Shown: in pieces, positions 1-5,597 of the stretch
Layout: every line of letters starts with the position of its first letter
Position numbering within the stretch: position 1 is the first letter of the stretch
NCBI GenBank assembly: GCA_001800515.1
Contig: MGVN01000155.1
Span: 1-5,799 of the forward strand
Length of the DNA stretch: 5,799 nt
Reading direction: 5' to 3'
Source: Elusimicrobia bacterium RIFOXYB2_FULL_49_7
Lineage (GTDB): Bacteria > Fibrobacterota > OXYB2-FULL-49-7
The notes under the pieces: generated by a model
What the model saw: the letters and a program-made list of their open reading frames with translations, nothing else
The model's database searches: none
Told to the model about the DNA's origin: nothing
Made by a program: the position numbers and the translations under genes

Positions 1-129
1 ACCTAATTAGGCAGCCATGGCGTATTCGTATTCGCCAGTTATAATACCATGGGGATTTTACGAGGCCAACCATGATCCTCGGCATGCTATCGACGTTTGC
101 CGGCTACCGTCGAAACCGGTTACGCCCCC
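1..129 (-). ncRNA. ssrA: tmRNA (transfer-messenger RNA), 5' part; 3' end lies outside the window
   Basis: tmRNA rescues stalled ribosomes: it enters like tRNA-Ala, then serves as a short message that adds a degradation tag and a stop codon. The 5' end reads GGGGGCG at 129-123, the 5' half of the acceptor stem, followed by a 16-nt segment ending in TTTCGACGG. This aligns without gaps to the E. coli tmRNA 5' end and contains the conserved D-loop-like element. The segment around 85-56 closely follows E. coli (GCATGCCGAGG, then TTGGCCTCGTAAAA). Pseudoknot 1 can be drawn in full: stem 1 pairs 81-77 with 65-61 (CGAGG/CCTCG), and stem 2 pairs 76-70 with 52-46 (ATCATGG/CCATGGT, seven pairs with one U-G). 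Stem 2 differs in sequence from E. coli but keeps its pairing, as expected for a functional RNA. The tag frame follows at 36-7. The remaining pseudoknots, T-arm and acceptor 3' half are beyond position 1. The identification is secure. Confidence 0.95.
7..36 (-). other. tmRNA proteolysis-tag reading frame, encoded peptide GEYEYAMAA
   Basis: After pseudoknot 1 the frame GGC GAA TAC GAA TAC GCC ATG GCT GCC TAA encodes GEYEYAMAA and stop. With the alanine carried by tmRNA the appended tag would be AGEYEYAMAA. The proposed resume codon is GGC at 36-34. The preceding bases TAACT occupy the place of TAGTC ahead of the E. coli resume codon GCA. The terminal Ala-Ala and the hydrophobic residue before it (here Met) match the ClpXP-recognised ends of known tags such as LAA. 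The acidic and aromatic middle is also typical. The reading frame is clear from the ending. The exact first codon is inferred by alignment to E. coli. Confidence 0.85.
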
Positions 130-139
130 AGTGTAGCTA

Positions 140-168
140 AATATATAAATAGTGTCAGAGATTAGCAA
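140..168 (-). promoter_or_regulatory. Sigma70-type promoter of ssrA
   Basis: The -35 hexamer is TTGCTA at 168-163 (four of six matches to TTGACA). A 17-nt spacer follows, then the -10 hexamer TATATT at 145-140 (five of six matches to TATAAT). Transcription would begin near 134-132, leaving a leader of only a few bases before the mature 5' G at 129, as expected for a precursor trimmed by RNase P. The -35 box overlaps the last codon and stop of the small upstream ORF. A second pairing, CTGACA at 158-153 with TACACT at 135-130, has equal spacing but would start transcription inside the mature RNA, so it is less likely. Confidence 0.6.
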
Positions 169-335
169 TAGCGAGCCACTTCGTTCTCAAAGCAACCGAT
201 GAGCTTTTCAACAATCCCATCCATAACTTTATCGGAATTCAGATAACCGGCCTGAAAGCGTCTTTTCAGGCGGTTTATATAGGCCTTTTTCTCCTCAGAG
301 GAGAAATGCTCGAATTTTCCTTTTCTTACTTCCAT
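162..335 (-). CDS. Small hypothetical protein, 57 aa, possibly FlgM-like helical pair
   Basis: The ORF runs from ATG at 335 to TAA at 164-162. An in-frame TGA at 353-351 rules out an upstream extension. An AGGGA Shine-Dalgarno sequence at 348-344 lies 8 nt before the ATG. The product starts MEVRKGKFEHFSSEEKKAYI and ends NEVARYC. It is highly charged with a basic N-terminal half, and has no signal peptide or membrane segment. Two helices are suggested, about residues 12-30 (SSEEKKAYINRLKRRFQAG) and 33-56, joined by a short GYLN turn. The pattern LK-x(3)-x-AGY-x-NSDKV-x(3)-IV is reminiscent of the sigma-28-binding C-terminal helices of FlgM, where a Gly-x-Tyr turn leads into a helix with a V/IA..ll pattern. 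However, the glycine and tyrosine are adjacent here and nothing flagellar is nearby. The ribosome site and tidy fit between dxs and the ssrA promoter support a real gene. The function is unproven, and it could be a lineage-specific regulator. Confidence 0.6.
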   Translation of the reverse strand: MEVRKGKFEHFSSEEKKAYINRLKRRFQAGYLNSDKVMDGIVEKLIGCFENEVARYC

Positions 336-462
336 GTGTATTTTCCCTGTTCATCCATAAACAGTTCATTATTTTATCGGAAATAAAAGAAGAAATCTGA
401 AGGCAAGAATGCAATATTGAAATGACTATTGTTATCTTATTGATTAATAATAAATTAAATTG
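336..462. other. AT-rich intergenic DNA between dxs and the 57-aa ORF
   Basis: This stretch is strongly AT-rich, in contrast to the genes on either side. I find no stem followed by a T-run that would make a convincing intrinsic terminator for dxs. I also find no well-spaced -35/-10 pair for the downstream ORF: TAAAAT-like -10 candidates occur but lack a partner. The ORF may therefore be read through from dxs or be driven by a promoter I cannot recognise. Confidence 0.5.
344..348 (-). promoter_or_regulatory. Ribosome binding site of the 57-aa ORF
   Basis: AGGGA reads on the minus strand 8 nt before the ATG at 335. It is the main sequence support that this short ORF, which is below usual gene-calling length limits, is translated. 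Confidence 0.5.
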
Positions 463-2340
463 CTATTCCAAAGCGTTTTCGATTGTATTCGAAATCTCTT
501 TTGGCAAAAGACCCATCTCCTTGTATAACAGCTCCTTATCACCATGTTGTATAAATTCATCCGGATAGGCAATCCGAAGCAGGCGATGACCCTTTTCAAG
601 CCTTTGCTCGTTCATTAATTCCAAGATAGCGCCTCCAAAACCGCCTATTTTCGTACCCGCCTCAAGCGTTACTACAAACTGATGGGAAGAGATGAGATCG
701 ACTAATTGAATGGTTGAAAGAGGTTTTAAGAAACGTGCATTGACCACTGTTGGGCTGATGTTCTTAGCACGGAGAATATCGGCTACCTGTTCTGCCCGTT
801 CCACCATCTCTCCTAATGCCAATAACAGAACCTTGCCCTCCCCTTTAACCAACACCTCAGATTCCCCTACTGTGATGGCTCTGAAATCACTATCCAAAGC
901 CGCTCCGGTCCCATTTCCTCTGGGGTAACGGATAAAGACCGGTCCGTCTGTTTGAAGCGCCGTAAACATCATATGCTGCAGCTCATTCTCATCTTTAGGC
1001 GCCATGATGACTGCTTGTGGAATGCAACGAAGATAGGACAAATCAAACGCACCATGATGAGTAGGTCCATCATCCGGTGCCAACCCGCCCCGATCCAGAC
1101 AAAAAAGAACGTTCAACTTTTGTAAAGCCACATCATGAAAAAGGTTATCATAAGCACGTTGGAGAAAGGTAGAATAGAGGGCCACCACCGGCCGAAGTCC
1201 TGAAGCGGCAAGCCCGCCGGCAAAGGTGACGGCATGACTCTCGGCAATACCGACATCAAAGTAACGATCCGGGAATTTGGCGGCAAAGTTTTCCATTCCG
1301 GTTCCGCTTGGCATGGCAGCCGTAATGCCCACTACCCTCTTATCCATTTCCGCAAGACGACATAGTGTCTTACCGAAAATAAAGGAATACGTGGGCAGAT
1401 TGCTCTTTTTCTGGAACTTGCCCGTTTCTTTCTCAAAAGAGCCTACCCCATGAAAACGGGGCGCATCGTTCTCCGCGTATTCATATCCCTTTCCCTTCTT
1501 TGTCACCACATGAACCAGCACAGGACCGGAAACATTTTTGCGGATTTTCCTCAGTAGGGACACCATCTCTTCAATATGGTGTCCGTCAATGGGACCAAAG
1601 TAACGGAACCCCAGCTCTTCAAAGAGTTTTCCGGGGAGGATGAGATGCTTGACTGTTTCATCCACCCGGCGCATGAGATTGCGGATGCCGAAGCCGACCC
1701 CTTTCAGACGACCGGTCAGTTCCCAGACATCCTTCTTCAATTTATTATAATGTTCATCCGACAATATCCGGTTTAGATAAGAAGACAAGGCACCCACATT
1801 GGGTGAAATAGACATCTTATTGTCATTTAATATGACAGTGATATTGCTTTTCTGGGCGCCGGCATTGTTAAGTCCTTCAAAAGCAAGACCACCGGTCATG
1901 GACCCGTCTCCAATCACGGCCACCACATCGTGCTTTTCCTGACGGATGTTCCGGGCATGAACCAACCCCAACGCCACAGAAATGGAAGTGCTGGCATGGC
2001 CTACATCGAAAACATCATAAGGACTCTCTGCGGTTCTGGGAAAACCCGAGAGGCCGCCATACTGTCGAATGGTAGGAAAGGCTGCGTTCCGACCGGTCAG
2101 AATCTTATGGGGATAACACTGGTGACCCACGTCCCAGACAATTTTATCGGTCGGGGTCTGATAGACATAATGGAGGGCCAGCGTGAGCTCTACCACGCCC
2201 AGACTGCTTGCCAAATGGCCGCCTGTTTCAGAAACCACGCTGACAATCCGTTCGCGCACCTCTTCGGCCAGGGTATTCAATTCCGCAATGGAGAATTGTC
2301 GAAAATCATCCGGTGAATGGATTTTATCTAATAACGCCAT
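463..2340 (-). CDS. dxs: 1-deoxy-D-xylulose-5-phosphate synthase
   Basis: Dxs condenses pyruvate and glyceraldehyde 3-phosphate into DXP with release of CO2. This is the thiamine-diphosphate-dependent first step of the MEP isoprenoid pathway, and DXP also feeds thiamine and pyridoxal synthesis. It acts in the cytoplasm as a homodimer. At 625 residues it is full length for the family. The TPP/Mg site is intact: GDGSMTGG at 144-151 (D145) with N174 and M176 in NDNKMS, matching the E. coli D152/N181/M183 spacing. Other conserved residues are H42 (GGHLASSLG), H73 (DVGHQ), catalytic E367 in DVGIAESHA, D424 and H428 in DDGPTHHG, and R474 in YPRG. The pyrimidine-binding domain occupies roughly 315-480 and the transketolase C-terminal domain roughly 495-620. 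The ATG lies 1 nt after the ispA stop and has only a weak GGG (2352-2350) ahead of it, so translation is probably coupled to ispA. The stop is TAG. No key residue is missing. Confidence 0.98.
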   Translation of the reverse strand: MALLDKIHSPDDFRQFSIAELNTLAEEVRERIVSVVSETGGHLASSLGVVELTLALHYVYQTPTDKIVWDVGHQCYPHKILTGRNAAFPTIRQYGGLSGFPRTAESPYDVFDVGHASTSISVALGLVHARNIRQEKHDVVAVIGDGSMTGGLAFEGLNNAGAQKSNITVILNDNKMSISPNVGALSSYLNRILSDEHYNKLKKDVWELTGRLKGVGFGIRNLMRRVDETVKHLILPGKLFEELGFRYFGPIDGHHIEEMVSLLRKIRKNVSGPVLVHVVTKKGKGYEYAENDAPRFHGVGSFEKETGKFQKKSNLPTYSFIFGKTLCRLAEMDKRVVGITAAMPSGTGMENFAAKFPDRYFDVGIAESHAVTFAGGLAASGLRPVVALYSTFLQRAYDNLFHDVALQKLNVLFCLDRGGLAPDDGPTHHGAFDLSYLRCIPQAVIMAPKDENELQHMMFTALQTDGPVFIRYPRGNGTGAALDSDFRAITVGESEVLVKGEGKVLLLALGEMVERAEQVADILRAKNISPTVVNARFLKPLSTIQLVDLISSHQFVVTLEAGTKIGGFGGAILELMNEQRLEKGHRLLRIAYPDEFIQHGDKELLYKEMGLLPKEISNTIENALE

Positions 2341-2341
2341 A

Positions 2342-3208
2342 TCAGTTTACCCGTTCCACAATGAAATCAGCCACAGCAGCAAGTACCCGGCCTCGCCCTT
2401 TCAGCGGCATCAGGGTTCGCTTGGCCGCATCGGTCAGTTGTCTCGCCTTGGCCCGCGACTTTTCCACTCCAAAAAGACGGGGATAGGTGGCTTTTTGGTT
2501 CTCCACATCCGAACCGGCATCCTTCCCCAAACTTTCTGTTGTGCCGACAATATCCAGTACGTCGTCTACAATCTGAAAAGCCAATCCGGTCAACTGACCA
2601 TAGCGGGTTAATAAGGCCATCTCTTTCTGAGATGCTTTTCCGATGAGACCGCCGATGCGCAGAGAAGCGGTAATGAGTGCTTCTGTCTTATGATGATGAA
2701 TGAATGAGAGGCGTTCCTCATCAATTTTCTTCATGTTCTCGGACTCGATATCCACTACCTGACCGCCCAACATTCCATTGGTACCGAGCGCCTTACCCAT
2801 CTCTTCGGCCAGAGGAAGATTCTGATAACGGCCCAGTATTTCAAAAGCTCGAATACAAAGTGCATCACCGGCCAACACGGCCATGGCTTCACCGAAGGTC
2901 TTATGACTGGTCGGTTTACCGCGCCTGAAATCATCATCGTCCATGCAGGGTAAATCATCGTGAATAAGGGAAAAGGTGTGGAGCATCTCAATGGCACAGG
3001 CAGCAGGCAATATCTTGTTTCCCTTTTCCCCAGCTGCCTCAAAAGCCGCGATGGCTAAAACCGGTCGAAGCCGCTTGCCCCCTGCAAACATGCTGTAGCG
3101 CATTGCATCATGAATGGTAGAGAGATATTTCCCTTTTTTCGGCAACAGCTTATCCAAGGCACGGTCTACCACAGAACTCTTTTTCTCGAAATAGCTTTTA
3201 ATGTCCAT
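2342..3208 (-). CDS. ispA: (2E,6E)-farnesyl diphosphate synthase (type II, bacterial)
   Basis: This trans-prenyltransferase adds isopentenyl diphosphate to allylic diphosphates to give, most likely, C15 farnesyl diphosphate, the precursor of undecaprenyl carriers and quinone side chains. From the chosen start it has 288 residues, near the E. coli length of 299. In order: GGKRLRP (43-49), which binds IPP; the first Asp-rich motif DDLPCMDDDDFRRG (84-97), with the two-residue insertion typical of bacterial FPP synthases; the K174-T175 pair; the second Asp-rich motif DDVLD (215-219); and GKDAGSD...KATYP (228-243). Phe79 lies five residues before the first motif. An aromatic at that place limits the chain to C15 in this class; a small residue would suggest C20. 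The ATG at 3208 is preferred over the ATG at 3214 because GAGG (3218-3215) lies 6 nt before the former and directly abuts the latter. A further in-frame ATG at 3268 would lie deep inside xseB. The gene overlaps xseB by 11 nt and ends 1 nt before dxs. Confidence 0.95.
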   Translation of the reverse strand: MDIKSYFEKKSSVVDRALDKLLPKKGKYLSTIHDAMRYSMFAGGKRLRPVLAIAAFEAAGEKGNKILPAACAIEMLHTFSLIHDDLPCMDDDDFRRGKPTSHKTFGEAMAVLAGDALCIRAFEILGRYQNLPLAEEMGKALGTNGMLGGQVVDIESENMKKIDEERLSFIHHHKTEALITASLRIGGLIGKASQKEMALLTRYGQLTGLAFQIVDDVLDIVGTTESLGKDAGSDVENQKATYPRLFGVEKSRAKARQLTDAAKRTLMPLKGRGRVLAAVADFIVERVN

Positions 3209-3452
3209 TCTCATCCTCGGATAATTCCAGGGATTCGGTCGAATAGGCCGCACGGCCTTCAAGCCCATTCTTTTTGACCAGTTTTTCCACTTTCTTTTCC
3301 GCTTCCGACAGCTTCTTGTAACAAAACCGGGAAAGTTGAATGCCTTCTTCGTAATATTTCATAGCTTCATCCAAAGATAAATCCCCGGACTCCATTTTAT
3401 CCACAATGGTCTCAAGCCGATCCATCGATTCTTCAAATTTCTTTTCCGACAT
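3198..3452 (-). CDS. xseB: Exodeoxyribonuclease VII small subunit
   Basis: XseB binds several copies per XseA along its helical arm to form exonuclease VII, which cuts single-stranded DNA from both ends into short oligonucleotides and takes part in repair and mismatch excision. The product is 84 residues, the usual size. It shows the family pattern FEESMDRLETIVDKMESGDL (6-25), then LSLDEAMKYYEEG (25-37), followed by LSRFCYKKLSEAEKKVEKLV (40-59), and a charged disordered tail ending ENGH. The start is ATG at 3452 with AAGGA at 3463-3459, placing MSEKKFEE at the N-terminus as in homologues. The open frame continues upstream to 3590, but that extension is antisense-like filler running into xseA. 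The gene begins 55 nt after xseA, with an intercistronic hairpin between them, and its stop overlaps the ispA start. Confidence 0.96.
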   Translation of the reverse strand: MSEKKFEESMDRLETIVDKMESGDLSLDEAMKYYEEGIQLSRFCYKKLSEAEKKVEKLVKKNGLEGRAAYSTESLELSEDENGH

Positions 3453-3458
3453 AGGCGT

Positions 3459-3463
3459 TCCTT
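3459..3463 (-). promoter_or_regulatory. Shine-Dalgarno sequence of xseB
   Basis: AAGGA reads on the minus strand 6 nt before the ATG at 3452. It decides the xseB start against the longer open frame beginning at 3590, and is better placed than the sites for xseA or dxs. Confidence 0.65.
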
Positions 3464-3474
3464 TATGAAAATTA

Positions 3475-3504
3475 ATATTTTGGACCGCACGACTCCAACA
3501 ATAT
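3475..3504 (-). repeat. Imperfect inverted repeat (potential RNA hairpin) between xseA and xseB
   Basis: In the transcript, ATATT-G-TTGGA (3504-3494) can pair with TCCAAAATAT (3484-3475). The stem is ten base pairs with one bulged G (3499) and a nine-base loop, GTCGTGCGG. It lies between the xseA stop (3510-3508) and the xseB Shine-Dalgarno sequence (3463-3459). The stem is mostly AT and is followed by TAATTTTC rather than a long U-run, so it would be at best a weak terminator. A role in partial attenuation, mRNA processing or protection of the downstream message is inferred. Confidence 0.45.
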
Positions 3505-3507
3505 GGT

Positions 3508-4707
3508 TTACGACTCAGGTATAATCTTTGTAACAACCGAAACCAGACTTCCGACCTGAAGACGGGTCTGAAGCTCATCCCCTTCCGCACACTGACCGAT
3601 ATGAGTAACGACTTTCCCTGCTTTCAAGGTAACCGAATATCCACGGGACAGGACAGCCAGAGGATTAAGGGCCTGGAGTCGGACAGCGCCATTTGAAAAT
3701 CGGGTGCGTCCATTCTCCAAACAGGCCAGGAGATGGGCACGAAAAAGGCGCATCACATGATCAAGCCGCTGATAATGAGGTTCCACCATTTCCCAGGGAC
3801 GGGTCAAAGATGCACTTTTCATCAATCGCTCAAGTCGTTCCTTTTTTAAGGCGACTAACTGGTAGAGGGCGGAGGCCACAGTATCGATCTGGGATTTGAT
3901 TTGAAGGATCAAATCATCACGGTTACGGACCGCCAGTTCCGCAGCAGCCGAGGGAGTAGGCGCCCGAAGGTCTGCCGTAAAATCAGCGATAGTATAATCC
4001 ACTTCATGGCCTACCGCTGAAATGACCGGTATCGCGGATCGGAAGATGGCATACGCCACCGTCTCTTCGTTAAAGGCCCAAAAATCCTCAATTGAACCGC
4101 CGCCACGGCCGACAATGATAAGATCCGCCTCTCCCTGTTCATTGAGCATTTCAATCGCCTCTGCGATTTCCAAAGCCGCTCCTTCTCCTTGAACTTTGGC
4201 CGGACTAACCAGGATACGGACCGAAGGCATCCGTCTTTTAAGAACCGAAATCATATCCCGCAAAGCCGCCCCGCCTTCTGCGGTGACAATGCCGATGGTA
4301 TCCGGAAAGGGCGGCAGTGGCCGTTTTCTTTCTTCGTCAAACAGACCTTCCATTGCCAACCGTTCCTTAAGCTGTTCAAAGGCCACCTGCAAAGCACCGA
4401 TACCGGACGGTTCTACGGACTGTACATTCAGTTGATAGTCGCCCCCCCGTTCGTAAACACGGATCTGGCCCGTGATGACGACTTTCATACCGTTTTCGGG
4501 CATAAATCTCAAAATCCGGCGAGACCATTTCCATAAGGTGCAACGTATCTGACTCTTATCGTCTTTGAGTGAAAAATAGATGTGACCCGAGGCGGAATGG
4601 TCGCGAAAATTGGTTATCTCTCCCTCTACGCAAACCGAGGGAAAGGCGCTTTCGAGGAATTCCTTGAGGACGCCGGTCAGCGCGGAAACGCTGATGGGTT
4701 TAAGCAA
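3508..4707 (-). CDS. xseA: Exodeoxyribonuclease VII large subunit
   Basis: XseA is the catalytic subunit of exonuclease VII, a metal-dependent nuclease that degrades single-stranded DNA in both directions. The 399-residue product is shorter than the 456 of E. coli, mainly in the helical arm, and falls in the range seen in Gram-positive and other bacteria. An OB-fold DNA-binding domain covers about 3-100 (VEGEITNF, SGHIYFSLKDD, YERGGDYQL). The catalytic domain follows with GLFDEERKRPLP (121-132), VGRGGGSIEDFWAFNEE (199-215) and AVGHEVDYTIADFTADLRAP (231-250), then TPSAAAE. A helical, coiled-coil-prone arm spans about 260-340 and is the expected XseB-binding region. The C-terminal segment has the family motif LNPLAVLSRGYSV (347-359). 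The start is TTG at 4707: no ATG or GTG fits, a GGAG (4718-4715) lies 7 nt upstream, and MLKPISVSALT aligns with family N-termini. The start overlaps the end of folD by 8 nt, which implies coupled and probably modest translation. Confidence 0.97.
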   Translation of the reverse strand: MLKPISVSALTGVLKEFLESAFPSVCVEGEITNFRDHSASGHIYFSLKDDKSQIRCTLWKWSRRILRFMPENGMKVVITGQIRVYERGGDYQLNVQSVEPSGIGALQVAFEQLKERLAMEGLFDEERKRPLPPFPDTIGIVTAEGGAALRDMISVLKRRMPSVRILVSPAKVQGEGAALEIAEAIEMLNEQGEADLIIVGRGGGSIEDFWAFNEETVAYAIFRSAIPVISAVGHEVDYTIADFTADLRAPTPSAAAELAVRNRDDLILQIKSQIDTVASALYQLVALKKERLERLMKSASLTRPWEMVEPHYQRLDHVMRLFRAHLLACLENGRTRFSNGAVRLQALNPLAVLSRGYSVTLKAGKVVTHIGQCAEGDELQTRLQVGSLVSVVTKIIPES

Positions 4708-5578
4708 ACCGGCGCTCCGCAGAGAGGATCGTATTATGGAGCAGCATGGTAATGGTCATCGGTCCTACGCCGCCCGGAACCGGCGTGATGTAAGAAGCCT
4801 TGGCCGCACAGGAATCAAAATCCGCGTCCCCGACCAATCGAAAACCGCTTTTTTTAGAGGCATCTTCAATACGATTGACCCCCACATCAATGACAACGGC
4901 GCCTTCCTTAATCATCTCGCCGCGAATCGCCTGCGGCCGTCCGGCGGCAATGACTAAAATATCGGCCTGTTTGGTGAAGCAAGCAATGTCGGGTGTTCCG
5001 GTATGAACCACGGTCACGGTAGCATTGCCCCCATCGACCTTCTGTACAAGCAGGTTGGCCACCGGCTTGCCCACGATATTGGATCGACCCACAACCACCG
5101 CATGTTTGCCTTTGGTCTGTATTTTATACCGTTTTAAAAGTTCAATCACACCCGCCGGGGTACAGGGCAAAAGATAACCGTCTCCGATTACCAGTCTGCC
5201 GACATTACGCGAATTGAAACAATCCACATCCTTGTCCGGATGGATTCGGTTAAAAACGACATTCTCATCCTTGACATTTGGAATAGGGTGCTGAACCAAA
5301 ATACCGTCAATGGCCGGATCACTGTTCAGCTGATCGATTATGCCCAAGAGCTCGCTTTCCGGGGCATCCTTGGACAAACGGAGAGTCCGGGAAACCAAAC
5401 CCAGTTCTTCACACGCCTTGCCCTTCATACGGACATAGACGTCGGAAGCCGGGTCCTCTCCCACCAGTACCACCGCCAACCCGGGCACATGACCTTTTGC
5501 CTGAAGTGTCGCAATCCGTATTTTAAATTCCGCGCGCATGATTTCCGCGGTTTTCTTGCCATCAATGATTTGCGCCAT
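4700..5578 (-). CDS. folD: Bifunctional methylenetetrahydrofolate dehydrogenase / methenyltetrahydrofolate cyclohydrolase
   Basis: FolD interconverts 5,10-methylene-THF, 5,10-methenyl-THF and 10-formyl-THF, using NADP(H) in the dehydrogenase step. It supplies one-carbon units for purines, thymidylate and formyl-Met-tRNA. The 292-residue protein is full length. In the N-terminal catalytic domain, Y48 and K52 in SDVYVRMKGKACEE match the catalytic Tyr/Lys of E. coli (Y50/K54). Q96 lies in ILVQHPIP, where most members have QLPLP, and D119 lies in KDVDCFN, where most have KDVDGF. The Rossmann domain begins near 145 with VVVGRSNIVGKPVA (161-174), then DVGVNRIED (231-239). The C-terminal signature is TPVPGGVGPMTITMLLHNT (265-283). 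The start ATG at 5578 has a perfect AGGAGG at 5589-5584, 5 nt upstream, the strongest ribosome site in the window. It follows the ymdB-like gene by 19 nt and overlaps xseA by 8 nt. Confidence 0.98.
   Translation of the reverse strand: MAQIIDGKKTAEIMRAEFKIRIATLQAKGHVPGLAVVLVGEDPASDVYVRMKGKACEELGLVSRTLRLSKDAPESELLGIIDQLNSDPAIDGILVQHPIPNVKDENVVFNRIHPDKDVDCFNSRNVGRLVIGDGYLLPCTPAGVIELLKRYKIQTKGKHAVVVGRSNIVGKPVANLLVQKVDGGNATVTVVHTGTPDIACFTKQADILVIAAGRPQAIRGEMIKEGAVVIDVGVNRIEDASKKSGFRLVGDADFDSCAAKASYITPVPGGVGPMTITMLLHNTILSAERRFA
4715..4718 (-). promoter_or_regulatory. Shine-Dalgarno sequence supporting the TTG start of xseA
   Basis: GGAG reads on the minus strand 7 nt before the TTG at 4707 and lies inside the folD coding sequence. 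It supports the non-ATG start, since no usable ATG occurs nearby in this frame. Confidence 0.55.
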
Positions 5579-5583
5579 CTTCG

Positions 5584-5589
5584 CCTCCT
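5584..5589 (-). promoter_or_regulatory. Consensus Shine-Dalgarno sequence of folD
   Basis: AGGAGG reads on the minus strand 5 nt before the folD ATG, in the 19-nt gap after the upstream gene. No room for a promoter exists in that gap, so folD is presumably co-transcribed with the upstream gene. Confidence 0.75.
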
Positions 5590-5597
5590 GTCATTTC

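Noticed and set aside
347..364. Short inverted repeat CTGTT/AACAG just before the 57-aa ORF
   Set aside because: It has only five pairs with an eight-base loop and no following T-run. It touches the Shine-Dalgarno sequence, but such a stem is expected by chance in this AT-rich DNA.
401..436. AT-rich inverted repeat CAATA/TATTG as a possible dxs terminator
   Set aside because: The five-pair AT stem with a ten-base loop and no U-tract is too weak to call an intrinsic terminator.
1..462. Search for CRISPR, insertion sequence, attachment site or phage traces at the gene-poor left end next to ssrA
   Set aside because: ssrA 3' ends are common integration sites, but the 3' end is outside the window. 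No repeats, integrase or inverted termini are visible inside it.
1930..2316. Plus-strand open frame of 128 codons opposite dxs
   Set aside because: It lies wholly antisense to a clearly conserved dxs domain, shows no family motif, and has no recognisable ribosome site or partner genes. It is a shadow frame.
2183..2611. Plus-strand open frame of 142 codons across the dxs-ispA junction
   Set aside because: It crosses two certain genes on the opposite strand and its low-complexity composition follows from their codons. No support for translation is seen.
3209..3268. N-terminal extension of ispA to an ATG at 3268
   Set aside because: It would overlap xseB by 71 nt and adds residues absent from homologues. 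GAGG lies 6 nt before the ATG at 3208.
3453..3590. N-terminal extension of xseB to an ATG at 3590
   Set aside because: The extra 46 residues overlap the xseA C-terminus in another frame and have no counterpart in XseB. The ATG at 3452 has a Shine-Dalgarno sequence and aligns with the family.
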